Shown piece by piece: positions 7,583 through 14,284 of a stretch of DNA of 25,873 nucleotides. The first letter of the stretch is position 1, and each line of letters opens with the position of its first letter. Under the pieces are notes generated by a model. The model searched no databases. It was not told the DNA's origin and saw only the letters and a program-made list of their open reading frames with translations. The translations under genes were made by a program, and so were the position numbers. Source of the stretch: Comamonadaceae bacterium UBA2334 (GTDB taxonomy: Bacteria; Pseudomonadota; Gammaproteobacteria; Burkholderiales; Burkholderiaceae_C); assembly GCA_002344885.1 (NCBI GenBank), contig DDUQ01000039.1, forward strand, positions 1-25,873. The letters are read 5' to 3'.

Positions 7583-7831
7583 TCAGGCCAACATCTCCAG
7601 CAAAACGGGATGCCAGACGCTGCCCTCGATGCGCCCCATTTTTTTGCCCAGTCTCGTTTTGTCCACGCTGCGGAGCTGGTCGAGCAGGATACGTGCGTGC
7701 TTGCGCTGGAACACCACCTCAGGGCGGCACCCCAAAGGTTGCCCTGCACTTGTGATGGGCGCGATGATGCCCCTGGGCAGCGCGGCGTTCATGTCATCCG
7801 GCGACACCACCAATGCCGAGCGGGTTCTCTG
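7583..7831 (-). pseudogene. N-terminally truncated MazF/PemK-type toxin remnant
   Basis: Read on the minus strand, codons from 7831 down to the TGA at 7583 give QRTRSALVVSPDDMN, then RGIIAPITSAG, RPEVVF, ARILLDQLRSVDKTRLGKK, ending LLEMLA. This follows the MazF/PemK toxin fold from the second strand (compare HRPAVVLSP and VPCTTQS in E. coli MazF) to the C-terminus. The first roughly 20-25 residues (the GDL.WVDFDPT strand and loop) are missing: an in-frame TGA stands at 7846-7844, and the 3' end of argP begins at 7873, leaving no room. No antitoxin gene is adjacent. A TTG at 7813 could start a 76-residue peptide, but there is no ribosome site and the core would be incomplete. This remnant is the main content of the 319-base gap between the glycerate kinase gene and argP. 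Confidence 0.7.
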
Positions 7832-7872
7832 GCAATGCGCTGGTCATTGTCTCGCGAAAAGGCACAAGAAAC

Positions 7873-8772
7873 TCAGGCACTCGCAAGCAAAGATTTGCGT
7901 GCAGCAGCCAGCACTTGCCGTGTGAGGCCATCGAGCCAGGTGGAGGTGGCTCGGGCCTGTTGCCAATACAGCTGAACATCCAGTGGTGTGTTGGGTACCA
8001 GTTCCACCAGTGAGCCAGCTTCCAGGTGGGGGGCCACCAAAGTCAGAGGGTGCATACCCCACCCCATGCCAGCCAGCGCCGCAGTAACAAAGGCCGATGG
8101 AGACGGCAAGGAGTGTTTGGGTAACTCCACATGCTGCCCGCACTGGGTATGGACCCAGCGCGTTTGCAAGGTGTCCTTTGTGTTGAACTCCAGGCTGGGA
8201 GCCAGAGCAAGACTTGCCGCAGTGACGCCGTTTCCCAGGTAGCGCTGCACAAATTCCGGACTTGCTGCCGCCACATACCGCATGGCCCCCAGCGGACGGC
8301 TGTTGCAGCCAGTGGCCGCGCTGTCGTGAGCGGTCACGGCGGCCAGTACAGCGCCACTTCGCAACCACTCAGCCGTGTGATCCTGGTCGTCGACCGACAC
8401 TTTGACAAGCACTGGGGCCTGTGCAGCAAAAGCGGTCAAGGCTGGGGCAAACCAGGTGGCAAGGCTGTCGGCATTCACGGCAATCGGCAGGTTTGCTCGT
8501 GCCACGCCCTCGAGAGAGAGGCTGGGCAGGTTGTCTTGAAGATCTTGCTCCAACAGGCGAACGCGGTCTGCGTGTTGGCACAGGCGCAGCCCGGTATCGG
8601 TGGCAGTGCAGGGTTGTCCGCGCACCACCAGAGAGCAGCCCACGCGCTCCTCCAGCAGCCGGATGCGTTGTGATACCGCCGACGGCGTCACGTGCAGGGT
8701 ACGGGCCGCGCGTTCAAAGCTGCCTTCGCGCACCACAGCGGCCAGGGCGAAGAGAGATGTGTAGTCCAGCAT
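7873..8772 (-). CDS. argP: LysR-family regulator ArgP/LysG-like
   Basis: Transcription activator of 299 residues that senses lysine/arginine and switches on the exporter gene next to it. The N-terminal helix-turn-helix is clear (SLFALAAVVREGSF at about 6-19, TLHVTPSAVSQRIRLLEERVG at about 27-47, then VVRGQPCTATDTGLRL). The variation RGQPCTAT after the HTH, in place of the usual LFxR, is characteristic of ArgP/LysG. The remainder is the effector-binding domain. The ATG at 8772 is the only sensible start. It is divergent from argO with 75 AT-rich bases between, the standard argP-argO/lysG-lysE arrangement. Confidence 0.92.
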   Translation of the reverse strand: MLDYTSLFALAAVVREGSFERAARTLHVTPSAVSQRIRLLEERVGCSLVVRGQPCTATDTGLRLCQHADRVRLLEQDLQDNLPSLSLEGVARANLPIAVNADSLATWFAPALTAFAAQAPVLVKVSVDDQDHTAEWLRSGAVLAAVTAHDSAATGCNSRPLGAMRYVAAASPEFVQRYLGNGVTAASLALAPSLEFNTKDTLQTRWVHTQCGQHVELPKHSLPSPSAFVTAALAGMGWGMHPLTLVAPHLEAGSLVELVPNTPLDVQLYWQQARATSTWLDGLTRQVLAAARKSLLASA

Positions 8773-8798
8773 GAATTTAGTCTTACTTATTTGAGTTT

Positions 8799-8816
8799 AG
8801 ACAATGTAGTTTGTCT
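8799..8816 (+). promoter_or_regulatory. Inverted repeat in the argP/argO intergenic region
   Basis: AGACAA (8799-8804) and TTGTCT (8811-8816) are perfect 6-base arms around TGTAGT, in an AT-rich stretch between the divergent argP and argO starts. A dyad of this kind is the expected layout of a LysR recognition site. A related TTTAGTCTTA lies at 8776-8785. Binding by ArgP is inferred. Confidence 0.45.
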
Positions 8817-8847
8817 TAGGCTTCAAACACTGGCAAGCTGCACGCCC

Positions 8848-9486
8848 ATGAACGCTTCAAATCAATTTTTACCTGTGTTTGTCCAGGGTTTGGTGCTGAG
8901 CCTGGGCTTGATCGTCGCCATTGGGGCACAAAACGCGTTTGTCTTGCGCCAGGGGTTGAGGCGCGAACACGTGGTTCCTGTGGTGGCTTTTTGTGCGCTG
9001 GCCGATGCGGCGCTGATCACCGCTGGTGTGCTGGGCATGGCCCAGGCACTGGGCGAACGCCCTTTACTGGCCAAGGCCCTCGCAGTGGGTGGGGCAGTGT
9101 TTTTGGCGCACTACGGCTGGCAGGCATTGCGGCGGGCCCGGCAATCGAATCGGTTACAGGCCGCAGCTGGTGGCGAGACCTTGAGCCGGAAGGCAGCACT
9201 TGCCCAGGCAGCGGCATTCACGCTGCTCAATCCCCATGTCTACCTGGACACGGTGCTGCTGGTGGGCAGCATTGGTGCACAGCAGCCGAATGCGCTGCGG
9301 GGCTGGTTTGTGGCGGGAGCCAGCACGGCCAGCCTTGCGTGGTTCACAGCGTTGGGTTTAGGTGCACGTTGGCTGGCCCCGGTGTTTGCATTGCCCAGGG
9401 CCTGGCAGGTACTGGACGGGTTGATCGGCGTGACCATGTGGGTGCTGGCAGCGCTGCTGCTGCGGCACGCGTGGCTTCCGGTTTGA
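8848..9486 (+). CDS. argO: LysE/ArgO-family basic amino acid exporter
   Basis: Inner-membrane exporter of L-arginine/L-lysine, 212 residues with about six hydrophobic segments. Family hallmarks: GLVLSLGLIVAIGAQNAFVL at about 13-32 followed by RQGLRREHV, and FTLLNPHVYLDTVLLVGSIG at about 124-143. ALAVGGAVFLAHYGWQALR and the final DGLIGVTMWVLAALLLR also match. The ATG at 8848 begins MNASNQFLPVFVQG, a normal start. Divergence from argP strongly supports export of basic amino acids relieving cytoplasmic excess. The paiB-like gene starts about ten bases after the stop, so the two may be co-transcribed. Confidence 0.93.
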   Translation: MNASNQFLPVFVQGLVLSLGLIVAIGAQNAFVLRQGLRREHVVPVVAFCALADAALITAGVLGMAQALGERPLLAKALAVGGAVFLAHYGWQALRRARQSNRLQAAAGGETLSRKAALAQAAAFTLLNPHVYLDTVLLVGSIGAQQPNALRGWFVAGASTASLAWFTALGLGARWLAPVFALPRAWQVLDGLIGVTMWVLAALLLRHAWLPV

Positions 9487-9496
9487 GGGCGTGAAC

Positions 9497-10147
9497 GTGT
9501 TTATTCGCTCGCAACACCGGTTTCATGAGTCAGGCGACTTGCCGAACCTGATCGACACCCATCCTTTGGGCACCTGGGTGCAGCCTGCACCCGATGACTT
9601 GCAGATCACTCATGTCCCATTTGCCCTGGACCGTAGCAGGGGATCTCAGGGAACACTCGTGGGGCATGTGGCCCGGACCAACCCGGTGTGGCGATCACTG
9701 GAGGGAGGCACACCGTCAGTGGTGGTGTTTCACGGGCCGCAGGCCTACATCACGCCCGGCTGGTATCCAGGGAAGGCGACACACGGCCAGGTGGTACCCA
9801 CTTGGAACTACGTGGTGGTACATGCCCACGGCGTGGCCCGCGCAGTGCATGAGGCCAGTTGGAAGCGCGCCATGCTGGACCGCCTCACCCAAGCCCACGA
9901 AGCCGCCCAGCCCAACCCTTGGCGTGTGAGCGATGCGCCCGCAGATTACATCGACCGCATGCTGCGCGCAATTGTGGGCATTGAACTGCCCATTGACCGG
10001 CTGGAAGGCAAACTCAAGGCCAGCCAGGACGAAGACCTACACGACCGCCTGGGCACGATAGTCGGACTGCAGCGGTCAGAGAACCCTGCGTCACGAGCGA
10101 TGGGCGTTTGGGTGGCTGCTGCATTGGACAGCGAGAAAAATAGCTGA
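9497..10147 (+). CDS. PaiB-like FMN-binding protein
   Basis: A 216-residue protein of the PaiB (FMN-binding negative transcriptional regulator) family, split-barrel flavin-binding fold. Markers: an N-terminal HPLGTWV strand, ALDRSRGSQGTLVGHVARTN, then VVFHGPQAYITPGWY, VPTWNYVVVHAHG (the most diagnostic motif) and IVGIELPIDRLEGKLKASQ. In Bacillus PaiB represses sporulation/protease genes, but most proteobacterial members are uncharacterised, so a repressor role here is only a family label. Start: a GTG at 9491 leaves one base after GAGGG, while the GTG at 9497 gives seven bases and begins MFIRSQHRF, aligning with the usual MYxP start, so I prefer 9497. It directly follows argO. Confidence 0.85.
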   Translation: MFIRSQHRFHESGDLPNLIDTHPLGTWVQPAPDDLQITHVPFALDRSRGSQGTLVGHVARTNPVWRSLEGGTPSVVVFHGPQAYITPGWYPGKATHGQVVPTWNYVVVHAHGVARAVHEASWKRAMLDRLTQAHEAAQPNPWRVSDAPADYIDRMLRAIVGIELPIDRLEGKLKASQDEDLHDRLGTIVGLQRSENPASRAMGVWVAAALDSEKNS

Positions 10148-10260
10148 CTGTGAAATACAGAAATAGGGCACAGGCCGATTCATGCGTAGATCGCGTTGTG
10201 CGCTCAGCACTCGGCCAGCAGCCGTGCATCCAGAGCCAAACAACGTGCCGGCCAAGCGGG

Positions 10261-10311
10261 CTGGTGGTGCTGGCGGCACTGCTGGTGCGGCATGTGTGGG
10301 CGGGACTCTGA
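10261..10311 (+). pseudogene. Possible remnant of the 3' end of an argO/lysE-like gene
   Basis: Reading the plus strand from 10261 gives LVVLAALLVRHVWAGL then TGA, against MWVLAALLLRHAWLPV then TGA at the end of argO (9436-9486). By hand I count 35 of 51 identical bases overall and 28 of 33 in the core, without gaps and with the stop codon at the same distance. Nothing recognisable lies upstream in this frame. It could be the relic of a duplicated exporter; chance in CTG-rich DNA is the alternative. The rest of the 175-base gap holds nothing else I can name. Confidence 0.4.
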
Positions 10312-10322
10312 CACGATGCCCC

Positions 10323-11219
10323 TCACGCCGAGAGGCAGACCGACATCAGCCAGTCGCAAAATGCACGGACGATGGGGGTCTGTGCTCGCGCTTCGGGGTA
10401 CACCACAAAGTACGCATCCGGGCTGGTGACCGCATCGGCATGCAACTGCACCAGCGTGCCTGCAGCCAGTTCGGGCTCGACCAGGAAGCGCGGCAACAGC
10501 GCCACACCCTGCCCGCAGACCGCCGCCTGGGTCAGCATGGCAAAGTGCTCCAGGCGCGGGCCGCGCAAGGCCACGTTGGTCGGCACACCCACCTGGTCGA
10601 ACCACTCGGCCCATTGGGTGGGGCGGGTGCTCTGCTGCAGCAAGACCACGCGGGTCAGGTCGTGCGGGGTGCGCACGCGGTGCGCGCCGCGGTAGGCCGG
10701 GCTGGCCACGGGCACCACGGCCTCATGCATCAGGAACTCGCACACGGCACCCGGCCAGGTGGGTGCGCCGTAGTGAATGGCCGCATCGAACGGTGTGCCC
10801 GCAAAGTCGAACGGTTCGGTCCGGGCCGAGAGGTTGACGGTGACTTTGCTGTGCAAGGCCTTGAAGGCCCCCAGGCGAGGGATGAGCCAGCGCGTGCCCA
10901 GGGTGGGCAACACCGCCAGGTTCAGCAAGCCCTCAGCCGGCGAGAACGCCATGGCTTTCTGTGTACTGGCCGACAACTGCTGCAAGGCCACCCGCACATC
11001 AGCGGCATACACACGCCCTGAATCGGTGAGCACGATGCGCTGGCGCACCCGGTGGAACAGCGCCACGCCCAGCTGAGACTCCAGCTGCCGGATCTGGCGC
11101 GACACGGCACTTTGTGTCAGGTGCAACTCCTGCGCCGCGCGCGAGATGCTGGCGTGCCGCGCCGCCGCTTCAAACGCCAGCAGGTCAGCCACGGGGGGAA
11201 GGAAGGTTTTTCTGAACAT
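10323..11219 (-). CDS. LysR-family transcriptional regulator (GcvA-like)
   Basis: DNA-binding regulator of 298 residues. The N-terminal HTH is typical: LLAFEAAARHASISRAAQELHLT, then SAVSRQIRQLESQLGVALFHR, then VRQRIVLTDSGR. The effector domain starts LNLAVLPTLGTRWLIPRLGAF, the GcvA-type pattern. I start at the ATG at 11219 (MFRKTFLPPVADLLAFEAAAR); the frame is open to 11372 but the extra residues look like non-coding sequence and would cover the palindrome there. It is divergent from the aldehyde dehydrogenase/FAD oxidoreductase/ThDP gene set, so it most likely controls that set, with its substrate or an intermediate as the effector. Confidence 0.9.
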   Translation of the reverse strand: MFRKTFLPPVADLLAFEAAARHASISRAAQELHLTQSAVSRQIRQLESQLGVALFHRVRQRIVLTDSGRVYAADVRVALQQLSASTQKAMAFSPAEGLLNLAVLPTLGTRWLIPRLGAFKALHSKVTVNLSARTEPFDFAGTPFDAAIHYGAPTWPGAVCEFLMHEAVVPVASPAYRGAHRVRTPHDLTRVVLLQQSTRPTQWAEWFDQVGVPTNVALRGPRLEHFAMLTQAAVCGQGVALLPRFLVEPELAAGTLVQLHADAVTSPDAYFVVYPEARAQTPIVRAFCDWLMSVCLSA

Positions 11220-11365
11220 GGCCGCCGCATCATAAGTTGATGCTTCCGGGGAATGAGCCCATTCAACCCGACGACCATCCAGCGCCCGACTGATTCCCCC
11301 CGTATCGCTGGAGGCCACACCCACCCACCGCCAGACCGCAAGGACAGCACAGGGACGGCACCGCC

Positions 11366-11390
11366 ACTTCATGAAAGTTCATCATGAAGT
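11366..11390 (+). promoter_or_regulatory. Large palindrome between the divergent LysR and aldehyde dehydrogenase genes
   Basis: ACTTCATGA (11366-11374) and TCATGAAGT (11382-11390) are perfect 9-base arms with a 7-base spacer. The 25-base dyad lies 86 bases upstream of the aldehyde dehydrogenase ATG and 146 upstream of the LysR ATG, a fitting place for a LysR operator. The remaining bases of this 256-base gap show no further clear element. Confidence 0.55.
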
Positions 11391-11475
11391 TGTTCCAAAG
11401 TTTTGCTAGACAGACGCGCCTGCGCATTGGATAGTGCGGTCAGCCAATTCACCCCCGTTTCTGACCCCACCCGAC

Positions 11476-13011
11476 ATGACTGAAACCGTTTCCACACCCA
11501 GCGTCACCGCTGACATCCATGCCCTGCTGAACCGCCTGGGCGTACCCGCCACCGCCTGGCAGGGCGGCGACCTGCCGGTCCGCTCACCCCTGACGGGCGA
11601 GGTGGTAGCCCATGTGGTGCAGCACACGCCTGCACAGGCCAGCGAAGCCATCGGCCGCGCGCACGCCGCTTTTGCCGCCTGGCGCAACGTGCCGGCCCCC
11701 CGCCGGGGCGAGCTGATTCGCCTGCTGGGCGAAGAACTGCGCGCCGCCAAGGCGGACCTGGGCCGCCTGGTCACGCTGGAGGCGGGCAAGATCCCATCCG
11801 AAGGCTTGGGCGAGGTGCAGGAGATGATCGACATCTGCGACTTTGCCGTGGGCCTGTCGCGCCAGCTGTACGGCCTGACCATCGCCACCGAGCGCCCGGG
11901 CCACCGCATGATGGAAACCTGGCATCCGCTGGGCGTGTGCGGCGTCATTTCGGCGTTCAACTTCCCCGTCGCCGTGTGGTCGTGGAACGCTGCGCTGGCT
12001 GTGGTGTGCGGTGACCCGGTGGTGTGGAAGCCATCGGAGAAAACCCCGCTCACCGCACTGGCCACACATGCCATCGCCCAACGTGCGCTGGCCCGTTTCG
12101 GCCCCGATGCCCCTGCCGGCCTGCTGGAGCTGGTCATCGGTCAGCGCGACATCGGTGAGGTGCTGGTGGACGACGCCCGCGTGCCCGTGCTGTCCGCCAC
12201 CGGCTCCACTGCCATGGGCCGGGCCGTGGGGCCACGCCTGGCATCACGGTTTGCGCGTGCCATTCTCGAGCTGGGTGGCAACAATGCCGCGATCGTCGCG
12301 CCAACGGCCGACCTGGCGCTGGCGCTGCGCGGCATTGCATTTGCGGCCATGGGCACGGCGGGCCAGCGCTGCACCACGCTGCGCCGCCTGTTCGTGCATG
12401 AGAGCGTCTACGAACAGTTGGTGCCCCAGCTCGTCAAGGTCTATGGCAACGTACAGGTGGGCGACCCCCGCACCGAAGGCATACTGGTGGGCCCGCTGAT
12501 CGACCGCATGGCGTTCGATGGCATGCAACGCGCGCTGGCGCAAGCCCGCGAAATGGGTGCCACGGTGCACGGCGGCGGGCGGGTCGAAGGACTGGGTGGC
12601 CCCGATGCTTACTACGTGCGCCCCGCCCTCGTCGAGCTGGCCCAGCACGCCGGCCCGGTGCTGCACGAAACCTTTGCGCCCATTCTTTACGTCATGCGCT
12701 ACCGCACGCTGGACGAGGCCATTGCCCTGAACAACGCGGTGGTGGCCGGGCTGTCGTCGTCCATCTTCACCCTGAACATGCGCGAAGCCGAGCAGTTCAT
12801 GTCGGCCGCAGGCTCGGACTGCGGCATTGCCAACGTCAACATCGGCCCCAGCGGGGCGGAAATCGGCGGTGCGTTCGGTGGCGAGAAGGAAACCGGTGGT
12901 GGCCGCGAAGCCGGGTCTGACAGCTGGAAGGCCTACATGCGCCGCGCCACCAACACGGTCAATTACTCGAACGCATTGCCCCTGGCCCAAGGCGTCAGGT
13001 TCGAGGTGTGA
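11476..13011 (+). CDS. Aldehyde dehydrogenase, AmaB/antiquitin-like (aminoadipate-semialdehyde dehydrogenase type)
   Basis: NAD(P)-dependent oxidation of an aldehyde to an acid; 511 residues, cytoplasmic. Catalytic elements are intact: Asn162 in FNFP, the cofactor segment VVWKPSEKTPLTA (about 182-194), Glu265 in LELGGNNAAIV and nucleophile Cys299 in GQRCTTLRRLF. The C-terminal GGEKETGGGREAGSDSWKAY and TNTVNYSNALPLAQGVRFEV are signatures I associate with the ALDH7 group, including AmaB, which oxidises 2-aminoadipate 6-semialdehyde (piperideine-6-carboxylate) in lysine catabolism. The ATG at 11476 gives MTETVS; upstream codons look non-coding. It overlaps the following FAD oxidoreductase gene by four bases and is divergent from a LysR regulator. 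The substrate is inferred; a related omega-amino aldehyde is possible. Confidence 0.88.
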   Translation: MTETVSTPSVTADIHALLNRLGVPATAWQGGDLPVRSPLTGEVVAHVVQHTPAQASEAIGRAHAAFAAWRNVPAPRRGELIRLLGEELRAAKADLGRLVTLEAGKIPSEGLGEVQEMIDICDFAVGLSRQLYGLTIATERPGHRMMETWHPLGVCGVISAFNFPVAVWSWNAALAVVCGDPVVWKPSEKTPLTALATHAIAQRALARFGPDAPAGLLELVIGQRDIGEVLVDDARVPVLSATGSTAMGRAVGPRLASRFARAILELGGNNAAIVAPTADLALALRGIAFAAMGTAGQRCTTLRRLFVHESVYEQLVPQLVKVYGNVQVGDPRTEGILVGPLIDRMAFDGMQRALAQAREMGATVHGGGRVEGLGGPDAYYVRPALVELAQHAGPVLHETFAPILYVMRYRTLDEAIALNNAVVAGLSSSIFTLNMREAEQFMSAAGSDCGIANVNIGPSGAEIGGAFGGEKETGGGREAGSDSWKAYMRRATNTVNYSNALPLAQGVRFEV

Positions 13012-14207
13012 GGCCCGTGACCTCCGGCGAGGCGCCCGTCGTCGTCATCGGCGGCGGTGTCATCGGCAGCGCCATTGCCTACTTCCTGACGAGGCTGCAA
13101 CCCGGTTGCGAGGTGGTGGTCATCGAGCGCGACCCCACCTACGCCCGGGCATCGTCGGCGCTGTCGGCCAGCTCCATCCGTCAGCAGTTTTCCACCGACA
13201 TCAACATCCGGCTCTCGGCGTTTGGCATCGACTTCCTGCGACAGACGGACACGCTGCTGGCCTGCAACGGCGAGACACCCGACATCGGCCTGCACGAAGG
13301 CGGCTACCTGTACCTGGCCACGCCAGCCGGTGCGTCCACGCTTCGCACCAACCACGCATTGCAGCGCCAGCACGGTGCCGATGTGGCCCTGCTCGACGTG
13401 CAAGCGCTGCAGGCGCGCTTTCCGTGGCTGGCGGTGGGCGATGTGGCATTGGGCTCGCTGGGGCTGTCGGGGGAAGGCTGGTTCGATGGCTACCTGCTGC
13501 TGACCGCATTGCGCAAAAAGGCCCAGAGCCAGGGCGTGCGCTACCTGGCCGATGAAGCCGTGGGCCTGGACCTGACGCCACACGGTGGCATCCAGCACGT
13601 ACAGGCCGTGCGGCTGAGCAGTGGCGAGCGTTTGCCCTGCCGCTTCGCCGTCAATGCAGCGGGGCCGTGGGCAGCCGCCGTCGCCGCGTGGGTGGGCATT
13701 GACCTGCCCGTGGTGGGCAAGCGCCGCACCGTGTTTCACGTCTCCAGCCCGGCCACGCTGGCAGGTTGCCCACTGCTGATCGACCCCAGCGGCATCTGGC
13801 TGCGGCCCGAAGGCAACGGCTACATCTGCGGGTTCGCCCCCGCCGCTGACAACGATGCCGACTTTGCCCCGCTGGTGCCCGAGTACGACGCGTTTGACAC
13901 CTTCGTCTGGCCCACCCTGGCCGAACGCATTCCCGGCTTCGAGGCCCTGCGCATGCAGGGTGCCTGGGCAGGCTACTACGAGATGAACACGTTTGACCAC
14001 AACGCCCTGATCGGGCTGCACCCGAACTGCGACAACCTGCTGTTCGCCAACGGTTTTTCGGGCCACGGCCTGCAGCAATGCCCCGCCGTGGGGCGCGGTC
14101 TGGCCGAATGGCTGCTGACAGGTGCCTACCAGAGCCTGGACTTGTCGCCCCTGTCCATCCAGCGCTGGGTGGACAACCAGCCCTTGCTGGAAAGCAACGT
14201 GATCTGA
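13008..14207 (+). CDS. FAD-dependent oxidoreductase of the DAO family (amino acid/pipecolate/sarcosine oxidase-like)
   Basis: Flavoprotein of 399 residues expected to oxidise a C-N bond of an amino acid or secondary amine. The N-terminal Rossmann motif is VVVIGGGVIGSAIAYFL (about 11-27), followed by VVVIERDPTYARASSALSAS, where the E binds the FAD ribose. Middle and C-terminal parts show FAVNAAGPWAAAVAAWVGI, VVGKRRTVFHVS, AWAGYYEMNTFDHNALIG and FANGFSGHGLQQCPAVG, typical of DAO/FOXRED1-like dehydrogenases. The GTG at 13008 overlaps the aldehyde dehydrogenase stop (GTGA); a GTG at 13017 is an alternative. The coupling suggests that its product, or a product derived from it, is the dehydrogenase substrate. 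L-pipecolate oxidase (AmaA-type) is one option given AmaB-like coupling; substrate cannot be fixed by sequence. Confidence 0.85.
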   Translation: MRPVTSGEAPVVVIGGGVIGSAIAYFLTRLQPGCEVVVIERDPTYARASSALSASSIRQQFSTDINIRLSAFGIDFLRQTDTLLACNGETPDIGLHEGGYLYLATPAGASTLRTNHALQRQHGADVALLDVQALQARFPWLAVGDVALGSLGLSGEGWFDGYLLLTALRKKAQSQGVRYLADEAVGLDLTPHGGIQHVQAVRLSSGERLPCRFAVNAAGPWAAAVAAWVGIDLPVVGKRRTVFHVSSPATLAGCPLLIDPSGIWLRPEGNGYICGFAPAADNDADFAPLVPEYDAFDTFVWPTLAERIPGFEALRMQGAWAGYYEMNTFDHNALIGLHPNCDNLLFANGFSGHGLQQCPAVGRGLAEWLLTGAYQSLDLSPLSIQRWVDNQPLLESNVI

Positions 14208-14284
14208 CCGCCAACCCGTCTGCCCAGCCCTGCCCCACCGAACGCACACGTCCTCCGATCGCTCCCCTGCCCATTCACGCGCCC

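Noticed and set aside
10182..11021. Plus-strand open frame opposite the LysR gene.
   Set aside because: Antisense shadow of a clear LysR gene; residue composition is not protein-like.
11220..11372. Longer start for the GcvA-like LysR protein.
   Set aside because: The added residues do not resemble LysR N-termini, and the extension covers the operator-like palindrome.
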